Positions 1 through 10,866 of a stretch of DNA of 64,000 nucleotides are shown here, in pieces (the stretch's first letter is position 1; every line of letters starts with the position of its first letter). Source of the stretch: Reticulascus tulasneorum (taxonomy: Eukaryota > Ascomycota > Sordariomycetes > Glomerellales > Reticulascaceae). Under the pieces are notes generated by a model. The model was not told where the DNA came from and searched no databases. It saw only the letters and a list, made by a program, of their open reading frames with translations. The stretch covers positions 682,001 to 746,000 of the forward strand of contig LSAX01000009.1 in the NCBI GenBank assembly GCA_001557505.1, in the 5' to 3' direction. The translations under genes were made by a program, and so were the position numbers.

Positions 1-2
1 CC

Positions 3-1788
3 AAATCGGCGGAGGCCAAAGTGCCATGGGAAGGAGGCGAACCTAGCTTGGTAGCAAAACTCGTCGATGAGAAGAGGGAATTCTTCAAATCTCTAACGGA
101 AATGGTGGTCGAGGGCGAATCTAAGCCGAAAGAGAAAAAGATGCACCTCGGGAGGATGGCGAAGGCCTACCGAGAATTGCTGGCAAGGGTAAGCAACATT
201 CATTTCCACGCTACCTGGCTGAGCTAAAGATCTGACCACATTGATACACTAGCACGAAATGTCATTAGTGATGCGTACCGACGAGCTTGATAGCGACGGG
301 AATATCAAGTTTTCACCTGTTGAGGGAAAGGTTCGCGCAGTTGGTTAGTTCAGCCCCGTCATGCGACGAAAAGTCGATCTCATCGTTACTCATATACTCT
401 CAAATCTAGGTGTTTGGGATACTGTAGGAAGTCTCGGTATGCCAAAGATGCCATGGGCTCATTACCACAACGGCCGCGGTGATGACGAGGTAACAGGTTT
501 GACCAGAAGCTTTGATTACTTGAGACAATCGCTGATCGGTACAATAGTTGCGATTTGAGAGTCTCGATGTTCACCCCAACGTCGACTTCGCATTCCATGC
601 ACTGGCCTTAGATGAATGGCGCTTTGCCTTCGGTCCAACCATGTGGGGTCGAAAGAATAACAATCGCACTGAGCTTCGGCAAGTCTGGTTCCCAGGCACT
701 CACTGCAATGTAGGAGGAGGTTGGCCAGACCAACAAATTGCGACCATCTCGCTTGCATGTACTGTATCCCGTTATCAGCAATTGCTTTCGAAGTCGAAGC
801 TGACCAGTATTCTACAGGGATGGCGGACCAACTGACATCCATCGGAGTGGAATTTAGCAAGTCGGAGATGAGCCGCATCTTCTACTCGGTTAATCCAGGC
901 GTTGAGGTCCGGAAATGGGGCATGGGCAAGATATGCAGCCCCAATGGCGCAACCTCATACCCTGACAGGGCTTACTCCTGGGCTACAGCGCCGTACCGCA
1001 AGGTTGTTGGGACAAGCACTGAGATTTCGCCCCGGACACCAGGAATGTACACCGCGGACGGCAAGCGCGATGAGCCACTCATTAAGCCGAACGAGCTAGT
1101 GCACCCCTCAGTGAGGATTCGGTATCTTTACGATGGAATGGGTCTAGACGACACAGAGGTTTGGAGATGCCGTGCGTTGACAGAGAACAAGTATGCTCTT
1201 GTTAGCTACAAAGAACCATTGGTTCAGATCCGGTCAGGCCGTGTCCCGGGTGCTCTCGGAATCTATCATACCACACATGGAGCGGTGACTCCTTTCTACG
1301 ATGTTGTGCCGGACAACGTTGATGCCAAGCAGACACTGGTTAGAGTTGAGCAGCCTCATGAGGTCGATGATCTCTTCAAGCTTGATACGCCAACCGTGCA
1401 TTGGGCTTGGGTACGAGACGGAAAGGAACTTCCGGAAGAGCATATCGGCATGTGGGAGCGGATGTTCATCAAGGTCAACGAAAAGGTACTGGGCTGGTGG
1501 GAAAAGGACCAAGCAGCGAAAAAGAAGGCAGAGGAGGAGAAAAAAGCAGCAGAACGCGCCAACATGTGGGAAGCCAAGCGCTGGACTTCAGACACCTTGG
1601 CTAATGCTGGTGCTGGTCTTGGCTCGGTTCTGCAAACAGCCACTGGCAAGCTCGCTGGAGGCTCATTGACTAAGATCAAGCCTGAAGCGTTTACCCTCAA
1701 GTACGGGTATCACGACATGGTGTCGTGGCAGCAGGCGGATACGACGAGGAACTCTCGACCGCGTATCAATGGGCGAATCGGAGGGTAG
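3..1788 (+). CDS. DUF2235 (Tle1-like alpha/beta hydrolase) protein, 5' truncated by the window
   Basis: The model joins 3-188, 253-343, 410-489, 548-758 and 818-1788 (512 codons visible). Each junction restores a conserved stretch: VGVWDTVGSLG across 343/410, HALALDEWR in exon 4 and ISLAWMADQL across 758/818. The motif FPGTHCNVGGGWPD is the hallmark His/Gly-rich segment of DUF2235, the fungal relative of the T6SS phospholipase effector Tle1. The N-terminal part with the GxSxG nucleophile elbow lies upstream of the window. The C-terminal third carries a charged Lys/Glu/Ala-rich helix (about 1505-1560). The last residues before the stop at 1788 are low-complexity, while the +3 frame stays open from 1725 to 1937 with protein-like composition, so the true 3' end may involve a further splice or a frameshift. 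Substrate unknown; a lipid or ester hydrolase role is inferred from the family. Confidence 0.85.
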
Positions 1789-2945
1789 TTTCCGAACTTG
1801 GCAACTCTGTCTTTGTAACATCCTCAGAAGAGGCTATCAATGTCCGATCAAGAGTATTGAAATATGGAAGATTGGAGTGTTTGAAGAGAATGATGACACG
1901 GGACATTGTCCCTTTCCAGAGACAAGCAAGTAAATGACAACACTATAATCTGTATGAGTGAACCAGGCATCTTAACAATATTTCACCACTTGGCAGAATA
2001 TTTAGTACAATGTTTCCATAAATAGATATATCCAAACCGAACTCTTTCGTGGACCAGCAATCACCAGCTAAACCAAACTCTAATCCGCCTTGGCCAAGCA
2101 GCAGTCACAGCCACAATGGCCTTTGAAGCTCTCCACTTTTGGGATCTAATTATATCCTGTGGAAGGGGTCCTAGACCCAGGTACGGGGCGGGCCGCAAAC
2201 CTGTCCACGATCGCATACTTGGCACAAGCAAGTGGACAACACCAAACCAATGACTGAGGACCCTGCTCACTCGCAGGTTCTAACTCAGATCCAGACCATG
2301 TCCGATTGTAAATAAATCATTTCTTTGCTTGCTCTTGGCTTTTCGGTGTGCGTTACGAGCGAGTCTTTCCCTCATCTGGTTCGTTGGTTCCGCAGTTGTA
2401 TCTATTCATGCTTCACACATAGTTGGAACAGGTTTCTGACAAGGCACCATCGCTGATATTAAGAGTGGCCTGCCTGCATTTAATTTAGTACTGCATAGTA
2501 TATCTCTCGCTTAACGAGACTCGTACAGTTGGTGTTCTGCCTCTGTGGCTGGGATGATCTGATTCGAGCGCCGGTAAATGCCGCATGCGGTCTAGGCCTT
2601 CGAGAGGCGTTGCTTGCCACTAAGAAGCTGAACACGGACGCTAACCATCTGTCAATGTTGGACGGCATGGTAGAACGATTCAGCCCCGACAAAATTCATT
2701 CCCCTCATCAAAAAAACCATATCTACGGCTTTATCGACCATTGTGCACGCCATAGATAGGAACAGCCCCTTGAAACTGGCATAATCCTCCTTCTAAGCTG
2801 AGCATAGGACTTCAAAAGTTCGCTCAGCTTTCGGTTCTCAGCTCGAAGTGGCGTTGTCTCAGGATCCCAAAGAAAAAGCCTTCATCCAGCGTTGCTCATT
2901 ACGTAGCCCCAGTACCAAAGGCGTTTCAAATCGTTTGTGGATAGC
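1789..2945. other. intergenic, no gene recognised
   Basis: It separates the DUF2235 gene from the Zn2Cys6 gene. Only short overlapping frames without family motifs are present. It presumably holds the 3' UTR of the first gene and the promoter of the second. Confidence 0.5.
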
Positions 2946-5127
2946 ATGGCGAGCCGTATGGCAATTCCAACAGGGAGTTCCCAAGGGCGGGCAACATCCT
3001 GCACTGCATGCAGGCAGGTCAAGGTTAGTGCACGATGCCAAGCCTCAAGCTCATGCCCGTTGATGGGGGACATTTGTGATTGATTCACAAATGACCAGCT
3101 CCGATGTGATGCAAAGGAAGCATTCCCGGCGCCATGTTCGCGGTGCGTTTTGAAGAAGTCCGCTTGCCGCATGGACTTGAACTTCAAGCGGACTCCAGTA
3201 CGAAGGCAAGTTGGCACCTACGTGAACATGGAACCGCGAGAGGCCGGTGTGGCACATACGCTTGCTTTGGATGATCTTTACGTGGCTGACAAGTTTGGGC
3301 CTCTCCCTTTAGGCGCCTGGAAGAAGTGACGAATGAGCTCAGCAAATACCAAGAATTGCTAAGGCAAGATTCACAAACCAGCCTACTAAGAAGGACTTAC
3401 AGTGATGACCCAACTCCTGCTTCAATCACAGAGAATCCGAGCGTTCTGAGCACTTCCAGCGAGTCACCAAGCTCCGCCTTGGCCATGGACGTTCTGATGT
3501 CTGGAGTCTGCTTTGGCCCGGACCAAGATGACCTAACCAGACAGCCAGAGAACTTCGTTCTTGGAGATTATTCTCTCAATAGACAAGTCGCATTTGAACT
3601 CTTTCAAGAGTAAGTAGAACATTCATCGGGAGTTGGACTCCAACTTATACCCGAGACCAGGTTTCAAACCCATCTCTACTCACATTTCCCTGTGCTCGAT
3701 ACCAGCAAGAGTAGAACTGAAATGTATGAGAAATGCCCACTCCTATTCTGGACAATCATTATTACGGCCTCCAAATGTTCGACTACTCACATGAACCTCT
3801 ACGGCTCTTTTGTACCAACGTACGAGCACCTGCTCGCCGCAAGTATAGTGAAGGTGACAAGATCCGTTTCACAGCTGCACGCAATTTTAATAATCATCAT
3901 GTGGCCTTTGCCCTATCCTGGTCCGACGCACGATCCTAGCTGGGGCTATTGCGGCCTTGCGATGAACGCAGCTCTGCAGATGGGCATGCACCGGCCAGGT
4001 TTTCACCGAGAATATGGGTTTCCGGACCTTACTCAAGAGCAGGTGCAGTTGAGGACGGTGACATGGATGATGGCATTTCAGACAAGTATTTGGTTAGCGT
4101 CCCTATGCCCCATTTGCATGTATCATCTACTTACGGCTACAGCTTGAGCACGTTCTTGGGCATTCCCCCGTTCATAGATGCCAACCCACACATGGACACC
4201 ATTCTTGCAAGCCCTTCTGGCCTCCCGAGAGTTATTGTCGCACAGACTGATATACAGCTTCATGTGGCCCGTTTCACGCGGGCTTTGGAGCACACAGTGG
4301 ATGCAGCGGGAAAGGTGATATATATTACCATGTTCGAGCGGGATCTTGAACGGCTGCGAGGGACATTCGAGTCGACGTGGAGTACTGACATTGAGTTAAA
4401 CCTTATGGGTGCGAAGCTGTACCTCTATTCACACATCTTTGTTGGTAGGGTACGGGGTATTGAAACACCTGGCCCGGCCGTAGGCCCGCTGCTCAATGAT
4501 CCTGGCTCCAGAAAGATAGTCTATTCAGGATTGACGGCCGCCGTCGGCTACATTCACTCTTTCTCTGAACAGAGCCAGCCGCTGGTATCAACGAAGACTT
4601 CTAACAAGTCGCCAGCATCTTCTCTGCCACAGACAATCCGGCGAATGCACTACCCGCATCACTACTGGCGGACTCTGCTGCTCGCAACGTTCTATCTGCT
4701 CAAATTCCTTGCATTCGCGCTTGATGTTCCCGAGACCGAACAGGAACTTGCTCGAAACCACATCACCATATCGTACAACATCTTTATGGCGTGCACAAAC
4801 TCCAAGGAGCATATTGCCGTAGCAAAAACCATTGAACTGCTAGTCAAAACAGCCGGTATTCCTGTCGAAGGCAAGGTGAACACCCGACTTGGCGCTAGCA
4901 TCATATATGATGCCATCTTGACCTTCTCTCAGCTGTCAAAGGCTCGGACTGCTGGGAAATTAGATCGAGAGGAGCCAGATCCTCAGAGGGTGGAGCCATT
5001 AGAAATGAACCCTACACATGATGACTTTGAAACCGGCTTTTCGATAGCCGAGTTCTTGGATACAGACTGGAATCTGCCATGGGATACCAATTTCTTCGAT
5101 ATAGGCATGGAAATGCTGGATCGATGA
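2946..5127 (+). CDS. Zn(2)Cys(6) transcription factor with fungal-specific TF domain
   Basis: The model joins 2946-3023, 3099-3205, 3313-3609, 3661-4092 and 4143-5127 (632 aa). The N-terminus has the binuclear zinc cluster split by an intron: cysteines at residues 19, 22, 29, 39, 42 and 49 with spacing C-x2-C-x6-C-x9-C-x2-C-x6-C, followed by a basic linker (FKRTPVRR) and RLEEVTNEL, a likely dimerisation helix. The middle region (LIIIMWPLP, DPSWGYCGLAMNAALQMGMHR, then SLSTFLGIPP) is the fungal_trans domain in the style of Leu3-like regulators. The C-terminus is acidic and aromatic (EFLDTDWNLPWDTNFFD), plausible for activation. The second intron (3206-3312) needs a GC donor (AG|GCAAGT) to give RTPVRRRLEEV. 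A second in-frame ATG lies at 2958. Target genes cannot be read from the sequence. Confidence 0.88.
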
Positions 5128-5609
5128 CATAAGGCCTGCAGAGTCTTATTTGCTGCTTATGAGAAAAGTAACGAGCGCAGACTCAGGGCGGTGCTTGACT
5201 CACATACTATACTATGGAAGCCAGTCAAAAGACGGCAAACAAAATTGATGATGGCATTCCAAACAAGGCGCATGCCAGTTTATTCCTAGATTCTATAATA
5301 GGATGCTCGACTTATGGTTACTTGCGTCGTCGATCATCACGAGTTAAATTAAATGGCAATGCATACCTCGAACCATGTATTTCTTATGCTGCATTGGGGT
5401 GATTCTGTTAATGAGGCCTTATGGCATACCTGCCTTAGATATGCAATTGGCTCGTTTTCGGAATTGGAGCCTCAGGCAAAATGTTAAGTAAGCTAATGCG
5501 GCTGCGGTCTCGTCAACGACAGTCCCACCTCGCTACTACATCATTCGGAGTCGAGCTGACCTGGGTGACGATTAGTAGTGATCGAAGCCGTGCTTCACAC
5601 TGATGAAAG
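5128..5609. other. intergenic, no gene recognised
   Basis: This spacer lies between the transcription factor stop and the NACHT gene start. It contains only short open frames and presumably the NACHT promoter. Confidence 0.5.
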
Positions 5610-8600
5610 ATGGAGGCCGTCGGTTTGGCATCCGGCATCTTGACTTTCATCGACGTCTCGTACAAAATTGTACGAGGCTCTTATGAGATCTACAGCTCAA
5701 CAACCGGTGCGACCGACGAGAATGTCCACATCGCAACCGTTATCAAGGATCTTGAGAACGCTACAAACGACCTGAAAGGCGACTACCAGAAGATAAATGA
5801 TCCAGAACTAGTTAGGCTGTCAAAAAAATGTTTTGCGTTATCGCAGGACCTAGCGAAGCTCCTCAGCCGACTGCAATCGAACGACAGAAGTCGACTGCAA
5901 AGCTTCAAAACTGCTTGGGTTGTTGTCCGGAAGCAGAAAGAGGTCAATTCAATTGAGAAGAGATTAGACTCGTACCGGCAGCAAATCATACTCCGCTTGA
6001 ATCTTCTTCTATGGTGCGAGCAACCCGCAATCCATTCCTCATCAATATTGCTGATTATTGGATTTCAGCAAAGAGCAGTCATCTGTGAGGGAGTATTTGG
6101 ATGAGATCCGACGGAATGGTGACAGCTTTTCGAATGAGAGTGCACGGGTGCTTGAGGATGCGCAAAATGACCTCAGTCAGAACCTGCAAGCAATGCAGGA
6201 CAGTAGTAGCGCCGTCCAGACTACTGGCGCGCAAGCTGTCGATGAAAGACCCGCGCCAGAGGATGCGCTGCGACATCTTGTCTCGCAATTAAGCTACTTG
6301 GGATCCCTGGTTGAGACTGTGCCTAAGCAAAACCGAGTACTTCGCAGGTTGCATTTCGATTCTATATTTCGCCGAGAGGACGCTGTCAATGATCCTATGG
6401 CAGAGACTTTTAGTTGGATGGTGAACGTACCTAAAGGGCCACCCGTTCTCATAAGTGGAATCTCGACCAGGGAGCCAGAGGTCAATCTGCGCAGGAAGAC
6501 GGCGAGGTCCTTTATGTCCTATTTAGGTTCAGACGGCTGCACTTTCTTTATCCACGGAAAGGCAGGCTCCGGGAAGTCAACTCTAATGAAATTCCTTGGA
6601 CACCACCCGCTAGTCCGAGAGAAATTGCAGGACTGGGCAGGGCCACGCAAGCTTGTAGTGGTTCGGATGTTCTTCTGGAACTCGGACGATCCATTGCAGA
6701 AGTCTATCGAAGGCTTTTATCGAGCGATTCTCTTCCACACACTCAGACAATGCCCAGAACTAATCGACAATGTGTTTTCGAATCGAGAGAGCGCGGATTT
6801 ACCAGATGCGGCGCGGTACCAAGAGTCCGAACTTGAGGTGGCATTTGGAAGGCTGATTCAGCTAAAGAATGCTGATACTCATCGATTTTGCTACTTCGTT
6901 GACGGTCTTGATGAGTATGAGGGAGACAACATCAAACATACCAGACTCGCCGAGCAACTGTCGTCTTGGGCTCAACTGGATAACGTGAAGATTGTGTGCT
7001 CTGCTCGACCACATACCGTTTTTCTGGATGTCTTCCAAACCAACGGCATTACTGTCAACTTCCACGAACTGACGCGCAGCGACCTTTCCAAATTCGCGTC
7101 ATCTCAGTTTGTGACGGGTCTAAGAACACCAGCATTTGCGGATGCTCAGAAGGCTTGTCTAGACCTGGTTGAAGATATAGTGACTAGAGCTGAAGGCGTG
7201 TTCTTGTGGGCGACCCTCGTTGTGCGTTCGCTCCTGAACGCTGCTCTAGGACATGACTATAGTGGAGCCTCACTTCGGCAGAGGCTTGACGATTGCCCAA
7301 ATGATCTGAACACATTTTTTCGAAAGATGCTGGACAAGGTTGACCCCTCACCATCAGTTCGTCGACGGTCTAATATGGTTCTATATCTTGCTGCTCATAA
7401 TCCATTCGATCGGCCGCTCAATGCCCTTTTGTTTTCCTGGCTTGAAGACTTTGGCTGGTTCCAAGACCAATCGGGGACGAACTTTCCATTCGATCAACCA
7501 GAACAACAGTATCCCATAGAGGAAATTACGTCAAGACACGAGAAAGTGCGACGGCTGCTGCACTTGCTAACGCAAGGGCTGCTCGAAATGCTCGATGTCG
7601 AAAGCTCTACCACGTACTTTAAGTATCGAGTTGACTTCTTCCACCGATCTGTCCGTGATTATCTGAAAGAAGAGTGGTTAAAAGGCGCGGTCCAGCCTTT
7701 CGCGTCGGAAGCTCAAGCAGTTGAAGCCTACTGCCGCCTTCGCAGCACTGAGGCGAAATTCTTCCCCCGACCATCAAGCATTCCGTCTTTGACACATGAA
7801 ACTATTCTGGAAGTTACTACGGTCACTCAATCCAATATGGCAGCTCTGTTTGAGTTTACTTTTATTTGGCTTGCAGCATGTGCGAAGAAACAGATTCCGT
7901 TGCCAACTCGATGCATTGAAGAGTTCAGCACCATTGCAGCATCCTCTAAGTTCGCCGATGTTGATTTCCCTAATACATTGAACATCGTCGCCTCGACTCC
8001 TGGGCTCAAAGCTTTCCGAGGACAGATGTTCGTTGGTCTAGAATGGTCCTGGAGATGGCACGCGCGTAAGTTTGATGCGTGCTCCTTCTTACATTGGGCT
8101 GCATATTGGTCACAGGGATCTTATCTGCGAAAACAATTAGAAGTCGAGCGAGATCGGGGTAGTGTTGATACATTGGACCTCAACCTACTTTTGAATGCTT
8201 CTCTCGCTACAGATGTTGATACCGCTCAGTATCTCTTTGAACAAGGACGGCGACCAACAGACCTTATTAGAATCTATCCTTGCGACCAATCCGGGGTGCC
8301 TCTACCGGTTTCCAACAACGGGGCTTCTGTACGGTCTTTGGCAAGCGTGTGGATGGTACTGCTACGCGATTTTGCCAACAATGTGATGGAATTTTGCAAG
8401 AAACGAAGGACCACTGATCTATCGCCCTACCATCTGAATCTGGCCTGGATGGAGGGGTTATCTGCTGTTCTCGAGGCCCACCTTCAAGCTGGCGCTGATT
8501 CGAACGTGTCCTTTGTCATCCAGGCGGCGCCGAAGACCTCATCATCATCTCCCCAAGTCTATCGCGCAGACTTGCGTCAAATGTTGGACACTTTCAAACC

Positions 8601-8817
8601 AACAAATCAGGCATCCTTAGAAAAGCTGCTGGATGCAAAAGCAAGTTGGTGGAAGGGACTATTGCTTGGGCCCTGGAGTACCGATGCATACAAAGACCAT
8701 GAACTGCAGCCGCTGGCTACGCTTGATCTGCTCTTTAACGATGACTGGGTAGTGCATGGGGTTGTTTCCAGACAAGGCGAGAAGCTATATGGGTGCTTCA
8801 AGTTCAGGGTGTTTTAG
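5610..8817 (+). CDS. STAND/NACHT NTPase (fungal NLR-like)
   Basis: The model joins 5610-6013 and 6069-8817 (1050 aa). The N-terminal ~150 residues (MEAVGLASGILTFIDVSYKI) resemble the alpha-helical domains preceding NACHT in fungal STAND proteins (HeLo-like/SesA class). The NACHT core follows: P-loop GKAGSGKST at residues 298-306, and Walker B FVDGLDEYEGD with the acidic residues at about 413-417. Downstream come FHRSVRDYLKEEW, a typical post-NACHT winged-helix segment, and SFLHWAAYW, as in related fungal NACHT proteins. No WD40, ankyrin or TPR array is visible in the C-terminal ~400 residues, apart from one weak ankyrin-like stretch (LLLNASLATDVDTAQYLFEQG). Such proteins are nucleotide-driven switches in heterokaryon incompatibility and non-self response; that role is inferred here. 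The ligand is unknown. Confidence 0.88.
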
Positions 8818-9555
8818 TTCTTGAGGACTCCAAAAGACAGCCTGAATCTCACCGGATGTCATATTTGAGGGATAGAGATGGACATGCGATGAGGGCTGTG
8901 TTTATTTACGGGAAGATTCGCAGGGGTTACATAACCCTTTGTTGTAGCGAGCGAAGGAGCAACATGGATTTGCCGTATCCGGCTTTCAGTATATCTCTGG
9001 GCCTCTGTCTTGGGATGGCAATATGTGCCGAGATATATTGCAATTTCATCAATACCAAGTGCCTTGACCAACCAAAGGCTCCTTTGTGTCCACAATCGAG
9101 CCCACCGGTGCTTCGCATAAATCTTGTTCCTCTCATCTCTCCATTCGAAAGGAGACACGCGACTACAGTGGGGTCTCAGCCGTCAAGTGCGAATTCGCAG
9201 CATCCAGCGATGGTGCTCCGAGCGACGCCGCACCAATGGACGAGCAACTCCGATTGGTCCGCAGACCAGACTCGGCCCCACAGTAATGCAGCATTGGCCT
9301 GCGTTGCGAAATCGCACTCAGCTGCGAACTCTACGCAGCATCGCAACCTAGGTATAGAATGTGCTTCATGGCGCCTTTACTTGAAAATTGGGATCGGGCT
9401 ATATATCTGCTCGGTGCCCCCCTTAGAGAGCAGATTTCTGGCAGCATGACCAACTTGGCAATTAGAACAAAACATTGAATCAATACTTCCTTGCTTTACT
9501 GGAGACGCTAGCTAGCCCATACGCCAACCTACAAGCTCTCTTCAAGTATCTAGTC
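8818..9555. other. intergenic / promoter of the RTA1-like gene
   Basis: No convincing gene. Frames in both directions are mutually antisense and lack motifs. A TATA-like stretch at 9400-9407 lies about 150 bp before the ATG at 9556. Confidence 0.45.
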
Positions 9556-10534
9556 ATGTCCGACACGCTAGTCTCTCCTATTGAGTCCTGCACTCTCAAC
9601 ACTTGCAGTCTTGATTTCGCATACTCCTCCTACAGGCCGACCTTCCTCGGCAACCTCGTTTACGCCATAGTCTTCGGAATCTGCCTGGTTGTGCATCTCA
9701 TCTATGGGTTTCGAAACAGAACTTGGGGCTTCACCGCCTGTTTCTTCTGTGGCTTGGTGCTTGAGATCGTAGGTTATACGGGACGCATACTGATGCACTA
9801 CAATCCATTCAAACAGGCCAACTTCATGTTGTACCTCGTTCCTTTGACCATTGCTCCTGCATTCCTCAGCGCCGGAATCTATCTTTGCCTGGCTCGAGTC
9901 GCCATCCTCTACAACTCGGAAGGTGTTGAGATCAGTAGGCTCAAGCCTAGGACTTACACGCTCATATTCGTCACTTGTGATTTTATCAGTTTACTACTGC
10001 AGGCTGCCGGCGGCGCCATCGCCTCCATGGCCGACACAAGAACACTTGAGAATACCGGTATCAATATCATGATTGCGGGTCTGGCATTTCAAGTCGCGAG
10101 TATGGCGCTGTTCATGGTCTTTGCAGGAGAGGTCGGTTGGCGCATCATCAAGACAAACAAAAAAGAGAGGGACGATGCGACTGGTTCGACCTTATTCAAG
10201 AGATTCTTGATTGGTGAGTTTACCTGCTGGCTATGATCCTGAGCTTGGTTTGATCAAAGTGTATCATCATGACTAACTTTATGGGATCGCAGCCATCGCC
10301 TTCGCAACAGTCTGCATCTTTATTCGCTGTGTTTTTCGCGTTGCCGAACTGAGCGATGGATTTAACGGTAAACTCGCCAACCAGCAAGAATCATTCATGG
10401 TCCTCGAGGGACTTATGATGGTACTTGCTGCAATTGTCCTCACCATCTACAATCCTGGCAGGTGTTTTCAGGGCAAGTGGGCGTTGGTGAACTTTAGCTT
10501 CCGACACGGCGGCAAGACAGAGGTTGTTTCATAG
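9556..10534 (+). CDS. RTA1-like 7-TM membrane protein
   Basis: The model joins 9556-10213 and 10293-10534 (299 aa, the usual family length). The predicted chain has about seven hydrophobic helices. RTA1/RTM1/RSB1 signatures are present: Y.PTFLGNLVYAIVF, GLVLEIVGYTGRI (the conserved E.xGY.GR element), LAPAFLSAGIYL-type helix, and FIRCVFRVAELSDGFNGKL in exon 2 (the R..YR..E..G element). Family members confer resistance to 7-aminocholesterol or act in sphingoid base/lipid movement at the plasma membrane; substrate here is unknown. The ATG at 9556 (MSDTLVSPIE) was chosen over upstream in-frame triplets because the extra residues lack family likeness. The 3' end converges on the amidohydrolase gene. 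Confidence 0.9.
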
Positions 10535-10866
10535 GCTTGGACTGGACTTCAGTTCAAGAATTAAAAGGCCCGAACACTGGCTTGTGGGCTGGAAGTTGAT
10601 ATGTTGGCATTTTAGAGGGGTATTTTGTGGCGACCGTTTGCTTACCCAGACGTACTGGGTCCGAGGAAGGCGAAACCAGAGAAGTTGTGCAGCAATAAAC
10701 TGAATAAAACTACAAAATTGAACGCTGACGAGTCCGCTAAGACCCATTTACAATCGCCAATTTAGTGAGTTCAAGGATCCAAATACGACAGCTACGGTGT
10801 ATTGATAAATGGGAATCATGCTCTAGCCCAAGCACCAGTCGAATGGGAAGACCGAGGCCATTTATA
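10535..10866. other. convergent intergenic spacer
   Basis: This 332 bp spacer between the 3' ends of the RTA1-like gene and the amidohydrolase gene presumably holds both 3' UTRs. An AATAAA-type sequence occurs near 10695. No gene is seen. Confidence 0.5.

Noticed and set aside
8793..9449. 218-codon open frame after the NACHT gene
   Set aside because: Low-complexity composition, no motifs, an equally long antisense frame, and it overlaps the NACHT stop; treated as the promoter region of the next gene.
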